This document shows positions 25,901 to 38,700 of a stretch of 64,000 nucleotides of DNA, in pieces. The stretch comes from Antitrichia curtipendula (taxonomy: Eukaryota; Streptophyta; Bryopsida; Hypnales; Leucodontaceae), in NCBI GenBank assembly GCA_951230915.1, contig OX579641.1:9858001-9922000 (forward strand), read 5' to 3'. The notes under the pieces are model-generated. The model was not told the DNA's origin. It was given only the letters and a program-made list of their open reading frames with translations, and searched no databases. Every line of letters begins with the position of its first letter. Within the stretch, counting starts at the first letter, position 1. The position numbers were made by a program, and so were the translations under genes.

Positions 25901-27364
25901 TAATATGTGTGATGCAATATAGGAAAGTAAAAATCATTTCCAACCATTGACGGTGTAACACATGTGCAAAAGTTATTCTTTGACTACCCATCTTATTGGA
26001 TTTGTACATGATTTTACACTATCACTATCACCTCAAAAGAGGCAATCATTGCATGTACACTAACAATATTGAAGTGGTTGCAAATTTATTGCAAATCTAA
26101 TTGAATTGCAAGGTCTTTGAAAGTTTTGGAATAGGATATATTTTGTATTAGGTATTTTTGTAATTTTTAGTATTCAATTGAATATTCAATCACTTGTGCT
26201 AAAAAGTAGCATTTAATGTTTAGTGTAGCTAGAAGGCTTTAAGCCCCCTTGGAACAAAACTATGTTTATTATTAATGTTGAATAGTTTTGTTTGATTTTT
26301 GTCCTTGTCATGGTTTTGCAAATGATTTTGATGTTACAAGCTTCAAGAAAATACAACTACTAGCTATATAGTCATGACAATTTCTATAAAAGGTGCACTT
26401 TGTGCATGCACAAAATTTAGCATTGTAAAAAAATTCCAACTATTAAATTTAGGTGTAATTCAATGGCTTTTATCCTATTTAAAGTCTTAGGGATACAATA
26501 GACAATAGACACAATACAAATGAATGTTCTCTAAGAGATAGTGAACAAGACATGATCTTAGATTCCAAAAAAGAATACAAGCATAGTAGAATCTTGGAGT
26601 TAAAGCCAAAACAAAACACTAGAATTCCAAAAGATGTATTGTCGAGATTGAGAATCACCTTAGCCTCAAGTCCCTTGTATGTTATCAATTAGAGAGATTC
26701 TCTAAGAGACTTCTATCTAATTAGGAATCTTCTCAAAAAAATTCCATTAACCAAACTTAATCTTCAAACCACTTCTATCCAAAAGCTTTTTAAGAAACTT
26801 TTTATTACCTTAAGGTTTCTTGTTAGGCATCTTTTAGAAGGTTCTAAAATGTATGCCCATAATACACCTTTGTAAAATTCTTCTATAAAAATATTCACTC
26901 AAAAGAATATCCTAGCTGCAAATATAATACTAGCTATGAGGAAAAAAAAATTCTATTTAAATGGAATAATGTTGAATTTTATGTTCTATTTCATCTTTTT
27001 GTCCATTTGATTATAAATTAGGTAAGATTCCAAATACTTTTGAATGGGTTGAATATCAAACATACATTTGGATTTGTAAAGTTGCAATTAATAAGATGAA
27101 GTGTATTCTAAATGACTTGAGGTTTAGGGATCATTGAACTACAATTTGTGGTAGCTAAAGGATATCTCTATAGAGTCATTTTATTTTTCTTACTCAAAAC
27201 TTTAATTGTGGCAGCTAAGTCATAAATTCCATTGTACTCCAAATCTCATTTATTGAATAATGATGGTCTTAGATAAATACATCACTATAATGGAATAAAT
27301 AATGTGAAATTAGAGTTTCATTATTAAAAAAATAGAATGCCATGCTATAGGAGTGGCGAGGTAG
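22960..27364. other. AT-rich intergenic DNA, no gene recognised
   Basis: A less AT-rich patch at 23600-24120 has a Cys-rich minus-strand reading but no recognisable domain. Elsewhere only short chance frames were seen. Confidence 0.4.
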
Positions 27365-27535
27365 CATTAAAAGAAATCTTTGTTTTTTCTAACGCATTTT
27401 TGTGACATTCACCTGTTTTTATGTTATGTTTGATGTTACAACTAACATCTTGACGTTACATCTGATATCAATGTTAACATAAACTTAGGTGGACGTCACA
27501 AAAAATGTGTTAAAAAACATGGATTTCTTCTAGTG
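27365..27535. mobile_element. 171-bp foldback MITE with CACTA-like ends
   Basis: The left end is CATTAAAAGAAATCTTTG. The reverse complement of the right end is CACTAGAAGAAATCCATG. GTAG flanks both sides. The arms form a long imperfect palindrome, with ACGCATTTTTGTGACATTCACC pairing opposite GGTGGACGTCACAAAAAATG. It belongs with the 1193 and 17305 elements. Confidence 0.8.
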
Positions 27536-27774
27536 GTAGTCAACCAAAAATGATATGATTATTGGGCCACTAGGTGTATTCTTCATTTTTACAAACCTTG
27601 AAAGTCATCCATTGGCCACTCTTGAAATCAAGGTACTTATATGGTTAACCCTAAAACGTCTCAAAGGACGTTTTATGTCTTGTGGATGATTTCAAGGAGG
27701 CCTCAAGGATTGAAAAAATTAATTTTCATTCAATTTTGAAGGAAGGAGTTGCTCTAATCTAAATTTTATAATAT

Positions 27775-27990
27775 TTTTATTTCAATGTATTCTTTACTAT
27801 TATATACACCAATAAGAAAAAATTAGATTTTTTTAGCACATTTTGTCTTTGAAATGATTTTTTTTCATCTTTTCCTTAAAACACACAATAATATCAATTT
27901 TTTCACAAAAGATCTGAAAATTTATAATCTATAGAAGATATGTGTTTTCATTTCTCAAAAAAATACATAAAATTTCAAGCATAAGTAGTC
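27775..27990 (+). repeat. Dispersed repeat, copy 1 (paired with 28842-29040)
   Basis: Shares ordered blocks with the second copy: TATATACACC, TTTTCTTCACTTTTTCC-like, TTCACAAAAGATCTGAAAAT, and ATGTGTTTTCATTTCTCA. Same orientation, about 1.06 kb apart, substantially diverged. Ends not defined. Confidence 0.6.
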
Positions 27991-28610
27991 ACAAAATGAA
28001 AACATACAAAGTGTAAGGATTTGATGTTCAATTCCATAGTTATAGCCCATTATTTCAAGATGAGTCCATTTCCATCACAATGGCTATTCCATGCAACTAG
28101 GAATGGATCCATTAGGAATTTATAAGCTTAGTGGAGTTCATTTGAGGAAAGATGACAATCTTTCATTAGATGGAAAAAAAATATATTTTTCTAATAATAT
28201 AGGGTTCCTTTATCATTATGATACCCTTCTTCTAGACCCTTAATTGAGCATAGTTGACCAAGATCTAACCATCCAACATTGATATTATGTCCGGTAATGT
28301 GAAATCAAAGCTTCATTATGAGAAGCAACATCCCTCTTGGTGATATTGTGATAGGTCTTGCTCTTTTGAGATTAACCTTGAATCATCTAGGAGGCTAATA
28401 AATGGCCATTGGATGATATTTAGCACCTTTAGGAGACAAAAAATAGAAATATCTCATCCAATTTTGGGGGGGCTAGGTTGAGCACTTGTCTAGGAAGGTG
28501 GAGGTGAAAATCTTCTTTTGTTGTGTTTTTCTTTTCTATATAGGATGATACTTAGGCCATAAATCACCATCCAGTGTACTTTAGCTCCTTGCTTTTAATA
28601 TGAGTTTGAG

Positions 28611-28706
28611 CCAAACTACCAGAAGTTTGGAACACAAATTCATTAATATGAATTTGAACCAAACTACCAGAAGTTTGGAATATAAATTTGAGCCAAACTA
28701 ACGAAG
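28611..28706. repeat. Short direct repeat CCAAACTACCAGAAGTTTGG, 2-3 units
   Basis: The 20-mer occurs at 28611 and 28659 (spacing 48), with a truncated third match at 28693. Each unit is itself partly palindromic (CCAAACT...AGTTTGG). Confidence 0.8.
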
Positions 28707-28841
28707 TGTAATTTCTATTCCAACTTCAAAATATTAAAAATTTCTAAAATTGAATATTTTATTACAATTTGAACTTTGAGCCTATTACCATCATCTATTG
28801 ATTTTCTAATTGTCAAAAGACACAATAATTGTTTTTTGCCC

Positions 28842-29040
28842 CATAATATTCTACCTATCATATACACCCATGGAAAAAAAATTCAAATTTTCATGAGATA
28901 ATTTTGTATTTGATATGAATTTTCTTCACTTTTTCCTGTACAAAAATCTTAGTAATTTTAAATCTTCACAAAAAAATCTGAAATTTTTATGACTTATAAC
29001 TTAGATGACATGTGATTTCATCTCAGAAAAATATAAATAA
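28842..29040 (+). repeat. Dispersed repeat, copy 2
   Basis: Diverged second copy, with CATATACACCCATGG, TTTTCTTCACTTTTTCCTG, TTCACAAAAAAATCTGAAAT and ATGTGATTTCATCTCAG in the same order as copy 1. Confidence 0.6.
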
Positions 29041-30054
29041 TTTATTTGCACACTGCTTGAAATAAACTCCCAGTTTCAATGTATTATTTATTTATTCGAG
29101 AATAAATGAAGAGTCAGAATTTTGCAGTTCATAGATCTGTCCTTTCAGAGTCAAGGTCGGTGTTATAATCTACCTGTGCACTAACCATAGGTTAGTTTCC
29201 CAAAAATTAGCAAGCAGTAATAACTGAACGCCCAAATATTATTATTACCAGCGCTGCACTTTTGTCTTGCCAAATGCACACCCACTTGCTATATCTTCAA
29301 AAAGAGAAAAGGAGCCCATATTTCCTTAAAAAAAATTAAAAATTAAAAATTAAAAAAAGGAAGAAAATAACTTTTTCACTCAAAAGCTCATCAGTCGGTC
29401 TCTGCCAAAAGCCCGTCCGAGCCTGGCTTTGTTTCAACCCAAAATTAAAAAATTAAAAAATTTGAAAAACTAAAAAAAACACTCTTGGCCCATTCTCGAT
29501 ATGTGCTCCATGACAAAGGAGAAGTCATCCGAGAAAATGGATGAAAATGACATAAATCAGAGTCCAAAACTGAACAGAACTGAGAATTTTGAAAAATACT
29601 AGCATTTAAACTTACAGTTAGTTAAGATAGAATGAAATCATTTCTTAAACTATTTGCAAATCCAATTTTAATGGTTGTGATTCATTCTTTTATTCCCTTC
29701 TCGTTAGCACAGTGAGTGTTCACTTATTCTCCTTCAATGGACCCGTTAAAAATGGTAGGCCCTAGAAGTAAGTTAAGTTAAATATTTTCCAACAGTTAGC
29801 ATGTAGACTTCAGTTGGGATTCATAACAAATCAAGTAAATACAATTTCAAAAGAATAATATATAATGTGTTCTCGCATTGACGGAGAATTTATGACTTTC
29901 GTTCTTCAATGGTCGTTTGTTTACAAATTTATTAGTTGGTTTATTAACATTTACAAGGACCAAAAAAATAAAATAATAATAATAATAAATTATTAACACT
30001 TGATTCCTGAAGGTTTATCCTCTATTGAAATTTCACACATTTTTTGTTAATATC

Positions 30055-30128
30055 TTGATACAATTATGTTATTCACCACAATTTCATCAAATTGATACAA
30101 TTATGTTATTCACCTCAATTTCATCAAA
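30055..30128. repeat. Tandem duplication, 37-bp unit x 2
   Basis: Two adjacent copies beginning TTGATACAATTATGTTATTC differ at one position (ACCACAA versus ACCTCAA), so the duplication is recent. Confidence 0.95.
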
Positions 30129-33100
30129 TTGGTCATAGAGGGAGGTTATTTTATCAAGCATTACTTTGGATGCATGAGAGATTATTTGGACAATGCATTG
30201 ATTCCCCCAAATAAACTATGTTCGTCTTCCAAAGCACTTCACAAAGAATAAAGGTTAGAAAGTGAGAAACAATAGTTTTTAGTATAGATCAATAAATTAC
30301 TAAAAGAAATATAGAGCCAACTTTGGGATTTGGAGGAATTTAGGCAAATCCTATTGACTTTATAGAGTCTTAAATTTTTTTGTATGGATAGCTCATAATC
30401 TTTATACTCTACATGTGAAGCTTTGTTTGAACCTCTAAAGCGCAATAAGCTCCTGTGGAGCTTTCTGAAGGCTCTGGTAGATTTACAAGAAGTCATTTTT
30501 GAATGGATGAAAGTGAAATTTGTACCAAAGATGTGCATTTGCATTAGCTTTGTAAAACTTAATTATTTTCCATCGGATGCATGAATCATAAGTTTAGGGG
30601 CAACTTGACCAACATATAATAAGGGCAATATATCTTGCAATCTATGAAACCAAATGGCTAAAAGGATTTCCACACATTTTCATAATAGTGTAGAAAAATA
30701 ATTTGTGGTTGAAAATGATTTATTTTTTCTCAATTTTCACTCAATGCACTAAAAATGGCAATTTTAGAACAATTTTAGACCCATTAGCAAAAATTCTAGT
30801 GTAATTCATGTTTTTTTTGTACTTAATTAATTTAAAAAAAGAAAGCTTTGTATTGACTGCGAGGATTTTGATTCTTCCAAAAATTGAGTTTTCTCCCCCA
30901 AATTGAAATCTTGCCTATGTAGGGTTTCTTTTTAACATCCTCTCAATGCAAGATGATTTTAGGTACATTAAACACATCTATTATCTTTGAAAATTGACAT
31001 GCAAGTAACTTACATAACTATCTAGTATCTACACAATGGTCCAAGTTCCCAAAGGTGGATAGTTCCTACTTTTCCACAAAGTTGGGTCAAACTGTGTTGA
31101 TCATGTTGGAGAAGGCCCCAAATTTATTTTTTTCTAACTTAAAATATTAAAATCTTACAATCTACATAGTGAAATGGTTTAGAAAAAATTCTACAATTTT
31201 TTAGTAGTTTGGTACAAATTTGTACATTTGTATATTTGAATTTTTTAATATTTTAATTATGCTCGATGTACTAAAAAGTGGTAGTTTTGGATAATTTTTG
31301 TAACAAACACCCTTAATACTTTATGAATTAAATAATTCTAATGAGTATTTCAAAATTTATAAGGATTTCTTTAATTGCAATGTTAAAGTGATGAGTTTTA
31401 AAAATATTCTTTACATGATTATTTATTTATTTCTAGTCAACTACACAAATTGATATCTAATCCAAAATATTTGAATATTCTATTCCAACTCATGAAATAA
31501 AAGCCATGAGGGTTTTCATTTTATAGACAATGAAGGTAGAATAAATATATGAAATCATTTTTTAATACAATATTCAAAATTTTCAAACAAAAATATAGGA
31601 TATATATTGCTTACTATAACAATTTCACCATTGGAATTGACAAATCTCAAATTTTTGTCAAAGTTATATAGATAATTCTTTCATCATATACCATCTATAT
31701 TTTAGTGTTTTTTTTAATGGTTATGAAAGTCTTTGGGTTGATTATTTACTTAAGCATTCACAAACCATTTTCCTACACTTTAATTAAAACTCACAAGTTA
31801 TAGAAGACACATTCAAGTATCTTTTGTAAAAAAAATTTAAGACAAAAAATTTCCCTTGGAAAGATCCTAAAAAAAATAGATTTTGAAGTTTGAGCATAAT
31901 GACCTTGCAATTGAGGGAAGGGATTCATTCTAAATTTTTTGGAAGATGTCGTTAAAAAAGTTGACTAAAAGATCCTACCATTGGATTGATTAAAAATAAC
32001 AAAGGTGAAGATTTAAGCCTTGACTTTGCTAAAAAATATTTTGAAGCAAATTTTGGCCCTAAATCACTCCACAACTCTAAGAGTTAAAGACAAAAATATA
32101 TATGAAATACATACAATAGTGTGCAATTTGAATTCTAATACACAAAGCTTCCACTTCCAAATACTTATGTAATTCTTGAAAAATTTTAAAGTGGAAACTT
32201 GGAGTAGAAACCAAATTTGGTAGGCTTTATTTGTTTAGTTCAAATTAAATATCAAAAATAGATATTATGAAAGTTCCAATCAAAATCGATAACAGGCATC
32301 CACATTTTGGATGTGAGGACCTATACAAATTACAATAATGATCCTTTTATATTTTTTGTGCAATACACACTTGTATTTGATTAGTTTGTACTGACAATAA
32401 TTTTGGTTTCTATCTAGTAACAAGTAATGCTTGATTGCATCAATTCCATGCAACAATTTATTAAAATCAACAATAAATAAATAAATTTAAACTTAAATTA
32501 ATATATTGTTTCTATACTCATAAATCCACCAACAAAATTTAGTAGAAAAAACACCAACAATCTCTTGTTAATGCTAAATTTTATATTTTTTCCAACTGGA
32601 TACAATAAAGTCATGTATAACTTAAGTCTAAGAGATTATATTCCATGTCTAATTATTTCATAGTATAATACGAAACTTGTAGTATACAAAAGTCAAATAT
32701 GAATAGTTTTTTTTTGATAAAAAACTCAAGGACTTATAAAACTTTGAAGATTGTTGTAATGCACATTAACCCCTAAGCGCTCCAACATCTAATTTTTGGA
32801 CAATAAATAGATTGAAACTCTTGATTCTTGCTCATTTTGCTTGGACAAAAGTCATCCTAATTTGTGAAGATACATTATTAAGTTGTTGTCCTATCTAAAG
32901 GTTGGATTTGTTGTTAGTAGAGTACATAATGTTCTAAAATTGTAAATGTGGAAGAATATCAAGTGGTTGACTAAGCCAAAATTGCATTGACTCTAGTTCA
33001 AACTGGATTTGGAAAAATGAGGACACAAATTTGAAGAACACAAAAATTTCAAAGAATCACCATGTCAAGAGAACCTCATTTCAAATGCATTCCAACATAT

Positions 33101-34099
33101 TTTACTCAAGAAATTATAAAATTTTGCTAGTAATTGAATTTGGAAGGAATTTTGAAATTTCTCTTTCAAAATTTTAAAAATGTGATGGTGATAGCATTGG
33201 TGAATCTAATCATATAGATGGAATTTTAAACTCAAAATCTACAACTTTTATTTGTATATGAATTCCAAAATATTCTTCCAAATAGAAGTTTATGATGATT
33301 TTTCCAAATTGTCAATTTTAGAGAAGACTTTGGATGTTTAAGGATTAAAAGGAAGTGATACTTCTATACATGATAAGCTTGTCTATTGTAGCCACATGAC
33401 TATTTTCACCATTCTACAATGGCCTCCTTGACAATATGACCATTTCAAAAAATATTGTGGTCATCTCATGTGAATAAAATGAACATTGTAGATTTACTTT
33501 TTGCTGGTTTTTTTGCTGTCATTTAACTCATTTATAGGTACTTTTAGACATAAGAATAGATCAATTCACAAATTCATCACCAAATCATACTTTGTTAAAA
33601 AAAACATGATTTCAATTCTATTATTAATATGTAAGCAAATTTTTTGCTTATGCCAAAAAAATTGTTTTGCATCAATCCTCTAAGAGATCATGTACCTAAA
33701 AGAGGCAAACACGATGTTCCAGGATCAATTTTTTCTCCCTCCAAGTGTCGTCAATCTTTTGGAAAAATCAAAGTTGTGGATGTCAAACATATGATCTTGA
33801 CTGCCCAAATATAAATATAGAGATAGATGAAGATTTAGATATATAATACATATATGGATACATAATACAGATATAGATAATGGTACAAGTATGGACATGG
33901 GTGCAAATACAGAATTTGAATACGAATATATTCCATACTGATTGCATTGAAACTACTTTTGGGAAAATACAAGTAGAGGTGGTGGTAGAATAGGAGTGCA
34001 AATTAAAACAAATAATAATTTTGATTTAAATAAAAACTTATGACAGTTGGGGGAGATTAAAACATATAATAAATAATGAAAACTTGTATTGAGCTAATT

Positions 34100-34141
34100 G
34101 TATATCTAAAAGATGTTTGTGCAAACATCTTCTGGATATAC
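34100..34141. repeat. 42-bp palindrome
   Basis: The arm GTATATCTAAAAGATGTTTG pairs with CAAACATCTTCTGGATATAC across a 2-base loop with two mismatches. A cruciform-forming or decayed foldback sequence. Confidence 0.85.
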
Positions 34142-34486
34142 AACAAATACTATATTAAAAAAATATGAGGATAATATTTAAGGTGGCTTATGTTACTAGT
34201 GTAACCTTAAAAATTAGAGACATTCAAAGAGTTAATAATCAACTATTAATGTCTAGAATGACCCAACATAATGCCCATTGTTATGTGTTTTTATTTTTGA
34301 TTCAAAAATCTTTTCACTTTAATTATGAACGCTCAATAATTTTTATTTTATATATGCAAGATGGAATAGACAAAAACAAATGAATCTTCCTTCCTACCCT
34401 AAATAAACATCAGATTGTTTGTTTTTTGTCTTCCAAAAAAATCATCTAATGTGTATCATTTAGCTTTGGATAGCCTAACAATCAAA

Positions 34487-35048
34487 ATAATCTCTAAAGG
34501 ACTAAGACACATTTAAGGCAAAAATAGGCAAAAATAGTGAAATTGCCTTCTTTTAAGGACACTGAGAAAAAAATGAAAAGAGATTTTTCTTCAAAATTCA
34601 AATGTACAAATTTGTACTAAACTACTATGGGAATGAGTGGAAAAAAATTTATAAACTTTGATTGAAAGATCATAAGAATTTCTTTTTACCTTGCTTGATA
34701 GGATTAATAGACTTTAATTCCTTCTAGAATGAGATTTTTACATTACACATAGGTTTCTTTTTTACATTTGCATCTTGTATCGAGTAACTTACACACTTGC
34801 CAAATTTTCAAATTATAGGACTTTTGCACATGCTACCTATAGTTGCCTAAGCTGCTTGAAAAGTTTAGGACAACATAACTTTTGATCCAAATACTATGTT
34901 GGATAAAAAGGTAATATTTCCCCTAAGGAAGTACATGTTTACACTTTATGTTAAGATTTTGTGAACATTCAATTCAAATTGACTTTGTAGGAACCTACCC
35001 AAGATTTCTTGTATACATTGAATACGCACTTGGTCCTTTGGAGGTTAA
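34487..35048 (+). mobile_element. Family-1 copy, internally deleted (562 bp)
   Basis: The left end is ATAATCTCTAAAGGACTAAG. The right end is GGTCCTTTGGAGGTTAA. The block GTAGGAACCTACCCAAGAT near the right matches the family consensus. Total length is about 60% of the full element. Confidence 0.65.
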
Positions 35049-36438
35049 ATAATGTTTGCATGACAATGGAAGTGCCTAGGTAGTTGTCCAACATTCTCTT
35101 GTCAATCATTGGGCTTTTAACTTTCTAAAATCCAATCAACCATTTCTTGTTGTTATCCAACTTTGAGCAATGTTTTGTTGTAGAAAAAAATTGTTTGAGA
35201 ATTTTATTTTTTGTATAAAAACTTCATCATGTTTTCTTTCTAATTTTATATTTGAAATTGAGATTGCTAGGCTAACAATTTATTTTTTTTAATTACAAAA
35301 AAACTTTCAATATTTGCCTAATGTTGAAAAATTTACTTTAAGGAGAAAATATTGATGTTCAAAGATATCATTAGGATGATTGCAAGAAAGATTGGTCCTA
35401 TTTTGTGTCAAAATTGGAATGATTGAGTTGTCATTGGCCATAACTTTTGAAAAATGAAGTCAATGTACTTGGAATTTTTACTGAAGATGGCTAACTTAGA
35501 AAGTGTTGAGATTCCTTGATTTTCAAAAAAACTGAAAAAAAATTATAATTGAATTTTAATTTAGCTAGTTTATCACACTTTCTGGTGTGGGGTTTCTTAG
35601 TATTGTGGAGTATGTATAAATAATTACATACACTTGAAATTTTGCGGTCTATTCTTACACTAGGCATGCATGTGCATACCAAAGGAACCTTAAAAATATA
35701 TTATTTTATACCTCCACATGCATGCTAATAAGGCTCCCTTATGTGTGCACTTCTGAACACTAAAGATGATTTTTTAAAATAATTCTTTTGACGAAATCTC
35801 TTTATCATAAAGTTCTCCCAAATGAACAATTTTTAGTTTCTTTAAAAATTATTTTCCCTATTTTTCACAAACTAAAATGTCAAAATACATATTTTCTTGT
35901 GATTTTGCACTTTTGTAGTTTTCCTACTTAGAAATTTTTTCTATGCTTTTCCTTCCTAGGGTACCTTATTTACAAAGATGTATATATTTCATATCTTTTT
36001 TATATCTTTTAAAAAAAAAATTCTAATTTTAAAGTATACCTGAAGAAATCATGAGTAGTGTGCAAAACACTACCAAAATTGTTTGGTCTTTCTTGCAACC
36101 ACCCATTAAATCTTGTGAATTTTTTCACAAGTCATTGGAACAACAATTTTAAGAGACCATAGAAAATTTCAAATAGACACAATATCTATAGTGAATTTTT
36201 GAATTTAAATCATTATTATTGATTTTGACAAATATGATTCTTTTTTAAAAGTGTTGACTTTGTAGATACTTTGTACTCTTGATGCTTAACTTTGTCTCTT
36301 TAATGCAAATTCCAAAAAAACTATAGAACTTGTATTTTATAATAGTTTTGAATTTTGTCCAAAATCCTTGAATTTTAAGGGTTAATTTCTAAATTTTTAT
36401 AATTATGTTTAATACAAATCCACTCTAAAACTGTCATT
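35049..36438. other. AT-rich intergenic DNA, no gene seen
   Basis: No convincing frame, RNA gene or intact repeat was recognised. Confidence 0.45.
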
Positions 36439-36499
36439 TTAACCTCTAAAGTCCCAAAGTTCTTACAAGGGACTCTTGAGATTTTGGATAGGCTCGTTG

Positions 36500-38700
36500 T
36501 GGAAGCCAGGAAAGTAAGGATAGGTCGAGTTAGTTAGGAATCTAGGGGAATGAGTTAGTATTGGTACATTTTTTTTGCTTCCTGAAAGAGTAACTTAAAG
36601 GTTTTACCAAAATTAATGTTCTTTTACCATGGGAGTAGTGATAGTTAGATAAATAGGTTAAAATAGGAAATAAAAGTTTCCTAGTTTTAGAAACCAGAAC
36701 CAGATTGGGATTAGGGAAACTGGTCGAGGTTCACTCGGCATACCATGATCGAGTGCTAACACATACCGGAAGATGCCGAAAGACCTACCGGAAGCTAACA
36801 GGGCAATCCGAGCATTCAACGGCTCTATCGAAAACTTAGGATAGCCGTTGAATGGTCGGAATCTTCCGCGATCATTGTGGAAACGGCTACCTTAACCGAC
36901 TGGAGGCGGCTTTGGGAGAGAAGGCCAAGGGTCGGAACTTCCACTCGCCATTCTCATTTAGGAGTTGTGAGCATCCTCTAAGCACGTGTTGTTTTCCTGA
37001 TAGCGCTTAAGTGAGGAGAAGAAGAGAGGGACTTAGTTTCTAGACCCGGTCGAGGTGAAGAGGACCGGCACTAGTAGAAAGTTGCCGTAGCTTGGTATTG
37101 CGGAGGGATTGTGTGAGGTTTGTGATCCAAGAAAGAGAGACAACTCTATAGAAAACGATGGTAAAGGCGGAAGGAAGCGGAGCTGCACAGATCAAAGTGA
37201 AGACCATCAGCCCAGTTATCCCGAAAGATGAGGAAGGGCAAAAATAGTCAGATGAGGATGAGTCGCCGAGCAATTCAAGGAATGAAGGGAGCATGACCGG
37301 ATCCGGATCCAAATCAGGATCCCATCGCAATCTGGATTCAAATGAAGACTCCGATCCGGTACCTCTCTCTCCATCGAGCTTCAAAGGTAAGGCTCCGATA
37401 CCATCCATAGGAAGAGCCACACCAAGAGGAAAGCCATCTACAAGCAGGAAACAAGCGCTTAGGAAAGGATCCGCCAAGCTTGAGGAACCTTTTTCCAAGC
37501 GGATTAGGAAGTAGGTAGGAAGTTACTTAGGAAGGACCTAGGAAGGTAGGATGAAAACCAAAGTTTGTGGTAGGTAGAAAGCTATTAGTTAGGTGCTTTT
37601 GAGTTGGATGCACCTGGACTTTCACTTTCCGGGTTTTTAGAATCTCAGATCCACATTTTGCAGATCGACAGGGTAGGTAGAAAGTCAACTTAGGAGGATA
37701 AGGAATGACATCTGTCATTCTCCTGTCCTCTAGTTTTGTTCCTTGGGGCCTTTTAGGGTTCCCTTGGATTTTGTATTTAGGGGGTGACTTCAGTTTGAAG
37801 CCTCGGGCATTTCTTTCTTGCAATTTCAATGTTTGGAAAATTCATTTCAGATTTCCACTTCCTAAGCGTTGGTCTGTAAAGTTTTGACTCTGGGTTGGTA
37901 TGCCGGCAATGCTTGAATCATTGTCTAATGCTGGTAGCTGGTTTGCTAGTGTTGAAGTGGAGGAGGGGTCCCATGGATTCTGTCCGGATCCGGTTCTGTG
38001 AGTGCGAAGAGTTGGTTAGGAAACCGTGTGAACTAGGAGGAAGTTCTTACTGCTACTATTTCTTGTATTTTTTTTGAGTGGGAAAGCCGTTCTTAGATTA
38101 GGTGTGTTCTATAAAGTGGGAAGGCACATGCTAGTTAACGTTCCAAAGAGATCTGACTGAATTCGGGAGAGAGGAATAGGAAAGTAGTTAGGATCTTCTA
38201 AGTTATTTGGTTGCCAGTTCTAGCTCGTAGGATTGATGTGGAATAGATCCGTCGTCGTAGTATCTGAGTGGATGAAGGGGGTTCTTGAGTGACCTGCGGA
38301 TACGGATTAGATTCCGAATCCACTGTGAGGAATAAATTGAGTCTAAGTCGTTTTCGTTAGTTGTTGTTGTCCTTAGTGAAATCTTCAGTCACTTTAATCT
38401 TCTGAAGGGTAGGGTATACATTCCCTTCTTTAAACCCAAGAGCGGATCCCTCTGGTATAGAGGTTAAACTATTGAATGGGTTACTTGGTTACTGAATCCG
38501 GATCAGGGAGAAGAACATGATAGTGACACTCCTCCATGTCAGGACCTAGTATGTGGATTGATATGATTTGAGAGAGATAAGAGGTATTTGTTGGGAATAT
38601 AAAAAAGGGATTATAGTTTCCGGTTTTCAGTTATGGATTTTGTTGTCTTGGATTGTTTTCCGCATTGTGCTTCCGGTAATTTTGAGGAAACTACGAGTTA
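36500..38700 (+). mobile_element. GC-richer insert nested in family-1 element; nature uncertain
   Basis: Base composition differs sharply from both flanks and words such as GGTAGGTAGGAAG and GGATCCGGATCC recur. A frame at 37158-37514 lies inside. Exact borders are not fixed: about 36,497-36,503 on the left and 38,695-38,780 on the right. CTCG occurs at both candidate borders as a possible target duplication. No matching LTRs or terminal inverted repeats found. A non-autonomous retroelement is my best guess. Confidence 0.45.
37158..37514 (+). pseudogene. Disordered Ser/Lys/Pro-rich frame broken by one TAG
   Basis: From ATG at 37158 the frame reads 29 codons to TAG at 37245-37247. It then stays open in the same frame to TAG at 37512, 118 positions in all counting the internal stop. 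The product is acidic then basic, low-complexity (MTGSGSKSGSHRNLDSNEDS), ending in a KRIRK-like basic tail. It could be a gag-like leader of the nested element. No domain recognised. The opposite-strand 152-codon frame is likely its shadow. Confidence 0.4.

Larger units (their letters stand above)
29041..34486. other. AT-rich intergenic DNA, no gene seen
   Basis: Contains old, heavily diverged traces resembling family 1 (around 30620-30810 and 31140-31310) and an isolated family-like end TTAACCCCTAAGCGCTCC at 32768 without a partner. A degenerate ATATAGATA-rich stretch lies at about 33805-33935. No coding or RNA gene recognised. Confidence 0.4.

Noticed and set aside
37040..37498. 152-codon minus-strand frame in the nested insert
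   Set aside because: It overlaps the plus-strand Ser/Lys-rich frame, and its Leu/Ser/Pro-rich composition is the expected antisense shadow. No domain seen.
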